20,950 bases of DNA. Origin: Silene noctiflora (Eukaryota; Streptophyta; Magnoliopsida; Caryophyllales; Caryophyllaceae). The notes under the pieces are model-generated. The model had not been told where the DNA came from and made no database searches. It saw nothing but the letters and a program-made list of their open reading frames with translations. A program made the position numbers and the translations under genes. This document shows, piece by piece, positions 9,492 through 20,574 of the stretch (its first letter is position 1; every line of letters starts with the position of its first letter). The stretch lies in assembly GCA_009801015.1 (NCBI GenBank), contig VHZZ01000889.1, positions 154,041 to 174,990 on the forward strand. Reading direction: 5' to 3'.

Positions 9492-12264
9492 ATGAAAATG
9501 GAAGGCTCATCCCGCTTCTCCGCGGTCCTTTATCTCATGACCTTGCTCGCTACACTGTCGACCCATAGTCTGGTCATGGTAAGGGCACAGTCGGAAAACC
9601 AGACAATATTGAGCATTGCAGTCCCACCAAAGAGCGGCTTCACTCAATTCGTAGAGATTACACGCGATCCGGTTACTGGTCGCGATAATTTCAGTGGGTT
9701 TGCAATAGAGGTATTTAACGAGGCTGTGAGTACAATTGTCATTGAAAAGTCGATCTCATTCGAGTTCGTACCCTACGCAAGACTGGACGGTACCATGAAC
9801 GGAACCTACGACGATATGGTGGAAGCTGTCTTTAATAAGGTGTGTATATATATGTTACCATAAAATGTCTCGAAAGCGTACGAGTTATCGTTGTGCACTA
9901 AAGGGTCGTACTCGAGGCAGCATAGTGATTATTACTCTGTAGTTGTTTCCATCTAAAGTTTAGCTAGCTACGTGCCTACGTCGATCAAGTAAAGGAAGTT
10001 TGTGTATTGTCAAGTACATATATATGGTTTGTCTACTTGTTCGTCTTGTCGTATAGTCGACGGTTTTATGTACTCGCTTTGATTAAACTCATTCTTAACG
10101 GCTTTATTAGTCGAAAATTTTGGACTAATGTAGTTTACCATCATTTACTATTGAGCAGCAATATGATGGCGCGGTAGGTGACATAACCATAAGGTTCACG
10201 AGGACACAATGGGTCGATTTTACGATAGCTTACACTGATATAGGAATATCAATGTTGATTCCTATATCACAACAAAGCAACAACAAAGCGGCCAACTCTC
10301 TTGCTTCATTGACACAACAAATGTTAATTGGTACCCTCGTTTTCTTCTTCCTCAGCATCCTAATTTTTGTGGGTTCCGACATAGCAAATCTTGTGTTTGG
10401 ACGAACCAGGAGTAAGTCTCTTGCTAGACAAATTTCTCCCTTTTCCATATTTTTGAAATTTTGCATGAGACGGTCTGACATATGACACTATGTAGACCGT
10501 TTATTTTATTCAAGTATATATGTATACATACATACACTAAATGTCTTGAGGGCATGGAAATTATTGCAGATTATGGGAATCAACAAGTTAGACAGGAAGG
10601 TGAGGCGGAGGGTAAGTAGTTGAGTAATTCGAATTTATCTTTAATACTCCGTACCTCTCAATATCGAAACTAATGCCTTACAGAATAGTATATATTAATT
10701 CAACTCGATATGAAATTGCAGAAGTCATAAATCGACTCAGGCAGAGAAAAGAAGATTGGAGGAGTAAGTACCTAATCGGCTAATTCCCTGTATCAACTTG
10801 GTTTTAGCGACGGAGCAAGGAGAGGGGAGTAGACACTGTCGTCTCTTCCCCATAATGTTTTTTGAGATAGATCTTGCGTGTTATTTAGCACTTCGTCCTA
10901 CAATTTCAATGTCTTAGACTTAAGCTTTACTTATACTCCTGACTGTTGTTTAAATTAATACGGAGTAGAACAATTTTATATGAGAATTTGTCTACGATGC
11001 AGGGGAGATGTTAGGGACCGTAAAGGGTACAAGACTAATGATCCTACTATGGTTGGTGATCGTACTCTTCTTGATCACTTACTATGCCACAAGCTTGGCT
11101 TGGTTACTTTCGAGCCACGCAGCGGCTGTTCCAAACAAAACTCTGGATGAAATCATACGCACTAGGGAAAAAGTGGGGTATTCGAGACGTTCATTTGTGT
11201 ATGATCGGCTTAGAGATTATGGATTATCCGATAACCAACTGTATCCCTATGATTCAGAGTTAGATTTGTTGGATATGCTAAGTAAAGGAAGTGCAAAAGG
11301 TGGGGTTACGGTTGCCATTGATGAAACACCGCCTCTTTCGGTTTTCCGTGCTCAACGTTGCAGCAACTTCACCCTTGTTACTATTCCCAACCTTCATTCT
11401 TCTGGATATGGCTTTGTATAATCTCTCGTCCCTTGTTGCTTTTTTATTAAGTTACGTCATGAGGTGGCAATTGTGTCGGTCGGGTCAAGCAGGCTTGAGT
11501 CGTAACGGGCCCGCATACCCTTTTACGACTCGGGTTAGATCTTTCGGGTCAATTGGTGTCTCAGATCGGGACAACTTTGGGTCTGGTCATTATCAAGCCT
11601 AGTTATATCACATTACTTCAATTTTTTACCATTACTATTTTGTTTAGTTACTTTGTTATTAAGTGAAATATACCGGGGTAAACGCCAAATCACTTTTATT
11701 TTGATCACTTTTAACCTTAATTAATAGATGTCGGGTTATCAATCTTATCGGGTCGGGTTCATATGGGATCGTTTCGGGCTCATAATATTCACCTAATCAA
11801 TATATTCTTCTAATATATCTCTAATACGGGTCAACTGTTCATCCGGTCGTAGACAATTTCGGTCAAGTCGGTTTCGGGTTCTATCGGGTCAATTTTCGGA
11901 TGGGTTGAATTTGTCGGGCCGGGTCAAATTTGTTAGCTACTCAACTCCATATCTTTCAATGTTTCACTTTGCATCTTTGTTACAGGCTTTTCCTATAGGA
12001 TCAAACTTGGTACAAGAAGTCTCAAGGGGAATCATAAAAATAATTGACAACGGTCAATTGGAACGGATTAAAGCCAGGACGATTGGTGGTATCGGAACAT
12101 GTGACATCGACCCAAGTGTTTATGTTGCTACCGACGTTACAAGCCCAAACATCTATCGAATATTCAAAGTGTGCGCCATAGTTTCTGTGACATTGCTGGG
12201 GATAACATATGTAGCGTACATTATGACTACGAATCGACGTTGTCTTCGATTTTTATTTCCTTAA
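9492..12264 (+). CDS. Short glutamate-receptor-like protein lacking ATD and canonical pore loop
   Basis: Six exons (9492-9839, 10159-10411, 10570-10611, 10722-10763, 11003-11415, 11986-12264) join in frame to 458 codons plus stop; intron phases are 0,1,1,1,0 with GT/AG borders, all shared with copy 1. The layout is: signal peptide (residues 1-32, hydrophobic 11-30); S1 ligand-binding lobe (about 39-150) with VGDITIRFTR, whose Arg131 matches the carboxylate-binding Arg of iGluRs; a membrane segment (about 170-188); a charged linker (about 201-229); an M3-like membrane segment (240-265); S2 (about 270-415) with IDE (334-336), GYGFAFPIGSNLV across the last intron, and Cys348/Cys405; and M4 (about 424-446). 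Typical plant GLRs are about twice as long because of an amino-terminal domain, absent here. The pore-loop FWFSFSTMVF-type motif is not found, and the SYTANLAAF gate reads TYYATSLAWLL. Location would be a membrane of the secretory route. A ligand-binding but non-conducting role is my inference. An alternative start is Met3 (9498), the position used by copy 1. Confidence 0.85.
11416..11985 (+). repeat. Intron 5 of GLR copy 2 with degenerate CGGGTC repeats
   Basis: Most of this 570-bp intron (about 11470-11930) is rich in irregularly spaced CGGGTC/TCGGGTT hexamers and is much less AT-rich than its surroundings. Intron 5 of copy 1 (7679-8403) shows no such block, so the sequence was probably inserted or expanded after the duplication. 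Open reading through part of it (11291-11602) is a shadow and not coding evidence. The hexamer pattern resembles the degenerate ACCCGA-type block near 20590-20800 on the opposite strand. Confidence 0.6.
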
Positions 12265-12296
12265 ACCATAGTCTACTTCTACAACTATTACATATA

Positions 12297-12302
12297 AATA
12301 AA
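12297..12302 (+). terminator. Candidate polyadenylation signal of GLR copy 2
   Basis: AATAAA occurs 33 bases after the stop codon of copy 2, in an AT-rich 3' flank. Plant signals are loose, so this is only the best-placed match. Confidence 0.35.
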
Positions 12303-13588
12303 TATAGTACTTGCATGAAATAAGGTATAATCGAGACTCGGTATTATTTAATAGCACTAATTTTTGTTATTGTAAAATACTTAATATACTTTATTTGATT
12401 TATCTTCTGCTGTTTCATATTTGTACAATACCTACTTATTTCTTATTGGTGTAAACTATAACAATTATTTGTGAATGAAAGAAAAACATTTATGGGACTA
12501 ATGAAAGACGTCGACACTCGACAGTGACGTAAATTAATGTGAAAACATCGATGATATTGAAGCTCATTATTCACGTGAGTTTTATATGATCATAAAAGTA
12601 TGATAAGTTAGGTAGCAAGGCCAAATTGCCATTAAATCCGAGGACAACCAGGACAAACAGGCTGATGCAGCTTAATTCGGTCACCATAGAATTTCCAAGG
12701 CCCGTCTGGCAGTAGCGGATTTAGAGAAATTTCTTTGTGAGTTTCTATGGAAAAAATATATACTTATTTCTACTTGAAAATATAAATTCACTCTATTTTA
12801 ACCTAAAAATTGGACTAAAATACACTAAAAAAAATTCCGTTCGCGATGTCCCAGGAGCCAAAAGAGTCCCTGGCTCCACCAAAGCTTTGTGGCCTGCCCT
12901 CCCGCCATACCCGGCTTGGCACACATGCCAATTTAGTTCCCGTTAAACTTCCCCCAATGTGCTATAGCTCGGTCTGATCCACTTGTCTCACCTGACCGAT
13001 TTAGGATTTAGTGGGCTGAGCCGGATGGCTACCATTAAAACGGACATTATTGAGTTAATTAATTATCGCTCTGGTGGACTCTCAAGTCTCAAACTTTAAA
13101 GTATGGCCTTTAGTTACTAGGATAAAAAAAAAAAAAATTATTATTTAGAACGGTATATCCATCTCAAATCTAAAACAAATCAAGTAGTATGAATAAAAGT
13201 AAAAACAAAAGGATAACAGAATGCTATTATCGATACAAGTGAAGTGATAGTTAATCCGAAACACAATGATAGTGCCATCATACTCCCTAAATTGTCAAAC
13301 CGCGAAGATTTTCTAACGAAAGTTGCTAGGTTGATTTGCATGTTACTAGGGACATTTTTCACGTGAATTTTAGTGCTCTACCCGTCATATCATAAATCAT
13401 TGTAAGTTGGGTAGCAACGCCACTTGCTTTATGGGTCGAGCTAGAAATAAAATTTAGGACAAATATTATCATATTGGTTGAATTAGTATCACAAATTGGT
13501 TATTTTCGTCTGAAATAATAATAGGAATTTGAGATTATTTTCTTGTCAAATATTACTACAATGGTCCAATTACCGTTACAGCTTATTA

Positions 13589-13804
13589 CTCCCTCTGTCT
13601 TGATCATTTGTTGTCCTATTTTATCTTAGGTGTCTCACTCAATTATTGTCTTTTCCATTTTAAGAATGCATTTGATGAACAATTTGTTCATTCAAATATA
13701 ATTTGGTTCATTTGTCATTTAATAATTGACCCCCTCCTGGCCTCCTATTTCATTGGTCTTTATGCTAAAACCAAATGACAACAATTATACCGAAACGGAG
13801 AGAA
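13589..13804. mobile_element. Stowaway-like MITE, about 216 bp
   Basis: The left end ctccctctgtcttgatcatt and the right end cgaaacggagag are imperfect inverted repeats, with the inner match atttgttgtc / gacaacaat. The element is flanked by TA at 13587-13588 and 13805-13806, as expected for Stowaway. It lies about 300 bases upstream of the GST gene and may contribute to its promoter region. Confidence 0.65.
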
Positions 13805-14046
13805 TACCTTTTTTTCTAAAAATAGTTACATTTGGTTGTAAAATGATCTCAAAATCTCGTCTTATTGTTTTAAACAGGACTGTCCCGTCTAAAGCAAGAC
13901 CAACTCATAATTTAGAGATAGCCGATTTTCTTCTTATAAATTCATATTTTTGTTAAAGTTCACATCTAGAGATTTTCAAATAACAGAAATAGATAATTTT
14001 AAACTTTTTTCTTTAGGATTTGGGATAGTGAGTGTTAACCCTTACT

Positions 14047-14056
14047 ACTATATATA
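14047..14056 (+). promoter_or_regulatory. TATA box of the GST-like gene
   Basis: The string ctatatataa lies 54 bases before the ATG at 14110, a position compatible with a transcript start near 14080 and a short leader. It is the clearest core promoter in the window. Confidence 0.65.
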
Positions 14057-14109
14057 ACTCTCCTCTCACATTTGCCACTAAAACCAAGGAAAAAGGGAAA
14101 TAGGTGAAA

Positions 14110-15278
14110 ATGGAAGACGAAAAGAAAGTGCAAGTGCTAGGGTTATGGGCGAGTCCTTTCGTTAGAATGGTGAAAATTGCCTTGAAACTTAAGGGTATAC
14201 CTTATGAATATATAGAAGAGAGTTTGAAGAAGAAGAGTTGTTTATTGTTACAACACAATCCAATTTATAAGAAAGTCCCTGTTCTTGTTCATGAAGGACG
14301 TCCCATTTGTGAGTCATTGGTTATACTTGAATATATTGAAGATACTTGGAAGCATTCACCCTATATTTTGCCTCAAGACCCTTATGTCAAATCAAAGGTT
14401 AGGTTTTGGGCTAGTTTCATTCACAATCAGGTATTTCATCTTTCTCGAGATTATGTTGTTTTTAGATGAACAACAAATTCAAATAAAATAGCTTGCATTT
14501 TATCACTATACGGGGTAAAAGCTATTCTCACATTTTAATCGCTAATCTAAACGTGTAAATATAATGGACGGGATCTACTCTTATAAAGATTATGAGAAAA
14601 TATTTCGCCACAAAAGATATACTTGTAGCACAAGTTCCTTAAGGCCTAAATCAAGCAGTAGCGGGTCTATGGGTAGCCTTGTAAGTTGGACTCGAATTCA
14701 GAGATCTCGTTTTTGGAGAAAATAGAGTATGATGACTACTACTACTTTAGGAGGGCATGCTCAAATTCCTATAATTCATATGGTATTGGCTATTGGCCTT
14801 ATGCCTTCTTTAACACGTATATAAATGTTTTAGGAAAAAGGAACACGTAAAAATATTGGTTATAATATAAGTATCATTTGGTGACAACTTATCATTAACT
14901 CATACTTTGATGTAGGTATATGACGGTTACATCAAGGTTATTATAAAACACGAAATCGAAGAAAAGAAAGCCATAATCGAATTAGAAAAAAACTTGGCGA
15001 TTTTAGAAGAAAACATGAAGGTGATATTCTCAAATGTGACACCTTCAAAGGATGAAGAAATGAGAATGCTGGACATAATATTAAGTGCATTATCTACTGA
15101 ATTAAAAGGAATTGAAGAAGCCTTTAGTTTAAATTGTATAATTGACCCTAAAAAATGTCCATCAATATGGTCAAGGATGGAATCTCTAAGTCAACTTTCA
15201 TTGGTCAAAGATACTGCTCCATGTCATCACAGGTTGGTCAAGTTTTTCAGAGCTTACAAGAAATTGTACGCTCCTTAG
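14110..15278 (+). CDS. Tau-class glutathione S-transferase-like protein
   Basis: Two exons (14110-14430 and 14916-15278) join in phase 0 across a GT/AG intron to encode 227 residues, the usual size for plant tau GSTs (about 220-235). The N-terminal thioredoxin-like domain (about 6-82) is clear: LGLWASPF with the catalytic Ser15, [31 protein letters not shown] with the glutathione-binding Val58 and Glu68-Ser69 region, then LEYIEDTW and ILPQDPY. The intron follows FWASFIHNQ, at or near the intron position usual in tau GSTs. The C-terminal helical domain (108-227) is divergent: the usual GLVDI-containing segment is reduced to MLDI and the substrate-site tryptophan-rich region is not recognisable, so xenobiotic substrate binding may differ. 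Cytosolic glutathione conjugation or a ligand-carrier role is expected from the family. The start is the first ATG after the TATA box. Confidence 0.85.
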
Positions 15279-16519
15279 TTCAACAAGGCAATAATCATTT
15301 CAAGGGCAAACTCTTTGAGCAAATAAGGTATTTTAAGATATTAACTAGTTTTATTATCCGTAATCTTTTATGACTTCATTTGTTGATGACATTGTTGTCA
15401 TTGTCAATTGTCACTTGAGCTACAGTTGTTATTTGAGGTAATGATGTATTTTGAAATATTGTTTACTATTCTACCGTTGTTAATTTGTTATCCACTCTAT
15501 TGTTGATGGCTGTCAGTTATTTTATCAAATAGGTTTGTCAATTATGTTAAAAGTATATTTTCTTTACTTTTTTACTCTTCATACATCTTGCCTATTTATT
15601 TACCTTTATTTTTGTCTCAAAAATCAATAGAGTGGATTATCAGTCGTTATGGTTACTAGATAACATGTAAAATAGTAAACAATTGATTGGAATGAGAAAG
15701 CAACGAATTCACATTTTTAAAACTAATGTAGATTTTTTTTGTTAACATTTGTCTTATGGATTTACCCTAATCGATTTCAAAAAAAGATGTACGAATTTAG
15801 GGGTGAGCATCGCTCCAAAACCATATCAGACAAGATTGAATAGACCGAATCAAAAACCGAAAATAAATTAAGGTAGACGGAAGACTGGACTTAAAAAAAT
15901 CGTTCTTGGACCGCACCGAGCCCTTATTTTTCGGTTAGCTCAGATCTTGGACCGAATTTACAATTCGTAATTCTTAAAGTTTATAATATTGTTCTGAAGA
16001 TAAAATACTTGATTACTCTATAAAGTTGCTAGAATTATTCACAAAACACCTAAATTTAGTCCATTCGATTTGGATCGACGGTAACCGATCTTGGACCAGG
16101 CGGAAAAGTGAAACTTCAAATAGTGTGAACCGAGGTCCGGCCTTATAAATGCAGTCTAGGTTTTTCCGTTCGACCAAATTATCCGGACCGGTCCATTAGT
16201 GATCAGAAGACGATACATTAAAATAACAACAACTCTCCTATAGGATCATTCTATAACATAGGACTGATCCAATAGGAGAAAAGTCCAAGCAAAAACATTG
16301 AGATATTAAGTTTTTGATTTATTTTGATAACTTTATACTCTATAAGGAAAACTAACATATTTAAATATGTAAGTTATTAATTTAAAATATTAAGTTATTA
16401 AAATTAAAATATTATTTCATATTATTATTAAGTAATTTTGTTGGGCCATATGCTATTGGGTTAGTTTTACCTAATTATAGGTTTTATAGAACAATTTGTG
16501 TTAAAATCGGCATCCAACA
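15279..16519. other. Intergenic AT-rich region downstream of the GST gene
   Basis: There is no gene. From about 15800 to 16204 a degenerate repeat opens with ggggtgagcat and is rich in GGACCG/CGGTCC-like motifs on both strands. At 16235-16248 and 16265-16278, 14-bp arms (ctcctataggatca / tgatccaataggag) form an inverted repeat with one mismatch. The rest is simple AT-rich sequence. Confidence 0.55.
15800..16204. repeat. Degenerate GGTCCG/CGGACC repeat block
   Basis: The stretch contains repeated, imperfect units such as cttggaccg, ttggaccag, aggtccgg and ccggaccggtcc, many partly self-complementary, on an otherwise AT-rich background. Blocks of this kind occur widely in plant genomes, but I cannot assign it to a named family. 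Confidence 0.5.
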
Positions 16520-16744
16520 TTGACTGATACCACATCAAAATTTAAATTGGGGTTTTGGAGCGAAGAGAATGGTGTATGGTTTATTAGGGCCGGCCCGCAT
16601 TCATGTAAAAAGTACAACGGCCCAGTGATGGGTGAGCCAGATTACAAATGGACCATATCCATACCACTTCTTGTAAATTATGATCCAGTCACTTTAGCTG
16701 AAAACAAAGAACTCGCGTGGGTGTTTATCTTAATAAAAAAGTGA
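16520..16744 (+). other. Uncharacterised open stretch, possible gene fragment
   Basis: An open frame of 74 codons has a balanced, tryptophan-containing composition (GFWSEENGVWFI, YKWTISIPLLV) unlike the low-complexity translations around it. It has no ATG at its start, and the only internal Met is near codon 36. No splice partner or promoter was identified, and I do not recognise the family. It could be a relic exon of a lost gene. Confidence 0.25.
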
Positions 16745-17375
16745 CTGATTTCGGTGTTCACAAATTCTCATTTAAAACATGCCTTATTCGTTTTAAGACT
16801 AGTAAATACATACCAAAATATATGGCAAATTGTCTAGAAAATGTCAAAAAAATTGTCTTTATTATCACCATGTGATTGTATTCGACTCATGTTAAGATTT
16901 AAAATGCATACATCCGACTTAAGCAAGATTTCGTTGTTAAGGTGTACTACTTAACAATGTAATGACTTTTGACAATTATTATGCCTACTGCATATAATAT
17001 GTCACTGTATACTTTGATTAATAAGAAAATTGATGTTAATAACACTGGTTACATCTAAATATAATCCAAATAAAAATACAAAAGAAAGTTTCTCATTGGT
17101 TAGAGTGCATGATGACATGACATGTTTGAAAAGTCTAAAAAAATTTTCATTCACTTTTTATGAACTCCCTTTATCTATCAAGATCACCCAAATCGTTCTA
17201 ATTTTTTTATTTTTATAAATGGTACCTCAAAATATCTTCTTAGAGACATTATTTTTTGCCAAAGTTATAAATTTATAACGAGTTTATTTAGTTTCAATAT
17301 TTAAAAGTTATTTCATTTTCGCATATCAAAAAAATTTATCTATTTTTTTCATTGTAACTTTTTTTCTTTATATTT

Positions 17376-17661
17376 AGGGCTTGCTTGGAATCCATGGAAT
17401 AATCAGGGGGTAAATTTTAATCGGATAATAATTAGTGGAGAAGTTAATACTTGGGTAATTTGTTCTTTGATGATAGGTTTGACATATAAGAGTAATGATT
17501 ATTGAGAAAATGTTTTACTCTCATAATCATTACCTAGGGGAGAGGGTGGGTAATATATACGGGAGATGAATAATTACTCTCATTTCAAACATGGAAAATG
17601 CACCTTATATATCACTCCCCTATTCATTTTCCTCTTATTACCCTCATATCAAGTAAGTCCT
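17376..17661. mobile_element. Possible hAT-like MITE with internal hairpin
   Basis: The ends agggcttgcttg (17376-17387) and caagtaagtcct (17650-17661) are inverted repeats matching at 10 of 12 bases. Inside, gtaatgattat (17492-17502) and ataatcattac (17523-17533) form a perfect 11-bp inverted repeat. AGGGCTTG-type ends are seen in non-autonomous hAT elements, but the 8-bp flanks do not match, so target duplication is not supported. Confidence 0.4.
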
Positions 17662-20574
17662 TCAAAGTATTTTATTAACAATTTAATTTATAAAAGTAGA
17701 ATGATAAAGATGTCGATGAAGCATGACGAAAGAGAAGAAAGAAGGTGGAGAATTATCTTTTTTCTCTACTCCAAGTGAAAACTTATTTTCAAAAAAGATT
17801 AAATTGAGAGTTTAACAAAACATAAAAATTAAAATAACAAATTACAAAAACTAAATAAAGTATCACAGGTATTGTGGCAAATTCTCATTTGTAACAGATG
17901 TTCGTCATTATAAGCTTGTATCCCTTCACAAGCAGTAAGTGGAAGAGCAAATGAAAGAAATCACAGGCTTGTAACGATCAGAAGCAAGACTTTCTGAATT
18001 GTGTAACAAACCAGCATCAACGATCCCATGAATAAATTTCATCAAATAGCATTGAACACAATGAGGCATCAAAGTTTAGACATTCGGCATAAAAAAATGA
18101 ATACTTTTGAGCAGCGGATCAAACCCGACCTTTAACTAGATCTGACTGTATATACTCTGTATGAATCATCCAATACAATGTAACACCACATTACAAAATT
18201 TCGACGATTGTTTAAAAGAGTTGGAAAAACATTCGAAAAAAAGTAATATGTAGAAATCATAATCATAATAATTGCAATAGCCTAGACTTATCTGTGTTTT
18301 TTACGAGCCATTTAGATAGGTCCATATTTTAAAATTAATACGAGATTACTGATGGTCATCTCTATAACCGATAAAGTGTTCAAGTGATAAACTTTTATGC
18401 ATGCCCTTTTACCATCAACCTACTTTCTCATAAGAAGGTTCGATCTATAATTTGAGCTAGTTGAGACTTGAAATGCATTTTAAAAAATAGAAATTTGTGA
18501 AAGAAGAATTCTACGGTAGTCGGTAGCTTTGCTCACATATGCAACGATAGAGTTGGTATGAAGACATGAAGTATGATGAAAATGTGACAAAATTAGGCCA
18601 CCAAGCCTCACAAATTGTATAATCATCATATCATACTCTATCTATCAGCTGACCATGACAATATTTTTTTAGTGACATCATCCCATTTAATTTGCATTCG
18701 AGTCGGGCAGGATCATTACAACGGTAAAGTTTTCTCTCATAAATTTTCACACTAATTTAGTATCAGGGTTTGAACTCAAAAACTCTGATTAGGTAAGAAC
18801 AATATTTTATCAGTTGATCCAATCCAAGTACTTATAGATAACAGAGCATGACAATATGACATGCATTGATGCATGTTAATAATGAAGCAGCCGAGAAAAC
18901 ATGGCAATTTGATGAATTCCGCGTTGGTGGATTTAAATACGAGTGATAATTTGTTTTTTTGTTGAAATATATTATTGACTTATTTAAAAAGTATGGTCTA
19001 TTTGGCGAACTTATATTAGTTGGAAACTTGTAATAAGAGTAATAAGCCATCGTTGACTGGTTGACTAGATCAATACTACACGTTGGATTGACGACTTAAT
19101 TTGTTTGTGATTCAATCATTGATCCATCATCTACTACTTATGCCTTGTTGCATATTAGCTCACCTTTACTTATGCCATATTATTTACTCTATATTTTAAA
19201 TACTATATTTCTTTAATTTTTCTATTCAAGTGATGTCCGACGAGTACGTACTACTGTTGGCCAAATCTATATTTCAAGTTTTTTAAAGTTATATTATGGA
19301 TAAAATATTAAAATCACGTCAAAATACAATATAGAAGAATACAGTTATATTAAATAGTATAAAGTGTGAACTAAAATTAATTTCATTCCGACCCTAACCA
19401 ATGACATATGAAGATGGTGGTTAACATTAAAATTTCAAATCTACAAAGCATGTTTAATTTACGGGTGAGATTTGTAAACTAACTAAATTGTTGTTGATTT
19501 GAGCACGTGCTTTTAAATTTACCAAGGTTAGATGCGAATATGATGTACGAGTAATTGATATAATACGTACAAAATTACAAAAAAGGATGGAGTGGTTGTA
19601 GTAGCGTTAATGAGTTTGGTCCTTTTTCTTGTGAGAAGGCATGGCTCTTATCTTATCTCATTGTATAGCCAAGCATATCCTTTGTGGCATACACTTTCCC
19701 AATTATCCTAGCCTAATAATAGATTTATTATACAACTAATGGCTTACTATATACGGAGTATTAAGAAAGAAAAGGACGATACGACGGAATCTAATTGGTA
19801 ATAAGTTTCGATATATTATTATATTTGCATGAAAACTATAATAATATAATACGACATCATATTATACACATTATTTTGAAACTGACAATAATATATGTTA
19901 TGTACTTCGTATATGTCAATACGACGTTCATTTGTATAAAATGGTGAAAATTCACTTTTTGGTCATAATGAACAAATTACTCTATATATATTTTTCCATG
20001 ATACCTCTTTATTTCTAGCCTTGATGGCTCGATCTAATGCAATTTTTTTTTTTTTTATTTGTAGTTTGGTCAGTAAAAGAATCCAATAGGATGAATGCAA
20101 AATTAAAAAAAAAAAAAAACAAAGCATTTCACATCTAAGGCAGAAGGTAGACGAAGTGGAGCACGTAAGATGTAAAGAGCATCAAGCTAAGAAAAGTCAA
20201 TAAATATGTCACACATTTACTTGTACGCTTTAAATGAAACTCTGTATTCAGACCTAAATCAATGTGTTACACACTTACACTATTGGCCAATTAGATAATA
20301 AAATAACAAATTTAATTCGGAGTACTCCACTATATAGTATCACATAGTGCCTCCTATTTTTATCATTGTCAATTGCTTGAAAAGTTGATGACTTGCTGGG
20401 AAACAAAGATGAGTGGTCGTATACTTAAAAATCGATTCTATTTAAAACCGTTTTAATTTAATACGGTATCACATGATATTGAACCTAACAACATAGAGGT
20501 TTATGTTAGAGTTATTGAGTGAGGACTATATTAATCATTACCCTAAGTTTTTGATTTGAGATGATGCTAGACTT

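Larger units (their letters stand above)
12265..14044. other. Intergenic region between GLR copy 2 and the GST gene
   Basis: No supportable gene lies here. It holds a GC-richer island (about 12840-13050) with a ggagcca...tggctcc stem, a run of A at about 13124-13137, a diverged direct repeat (about 12572-12630 and 13360-13425, sharing cacgtga and taagttgggtagcaa-like sequence), and one Stowaway-like MITE annotated separately. Short open stretches at 12737-12946 and 13726-13956 have low-complexity or transposon-derived translations and are not called. Confidence 0.6.

Noticed and set aside
11291-11602. ORF overlapping GLR exon 5 and intron 5
   Set aside because: It is out of frame with the S2 coding sequence and continues into the degenerate CGGGTC repeat.
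13180-13362. Minus-strand ORF of 60 codons
   Set aside because: It lies in intergenic AT-rich sequence with no recognisable motif, paralogue or promoter.
18700-18830. Possible SINE or tRNA-like sequence (gggtttgaactc)
   Set aside because: A single B-box-like string without an A box at the right distance, without a poly(A) tail and without target duplications is insufficient.
20041-20120. Facing T and A homopolymer runs as a transposon or retrogene
   Set aside because: The runs are simple low-complexity tracts; there is no duplication or coding remnant between them.
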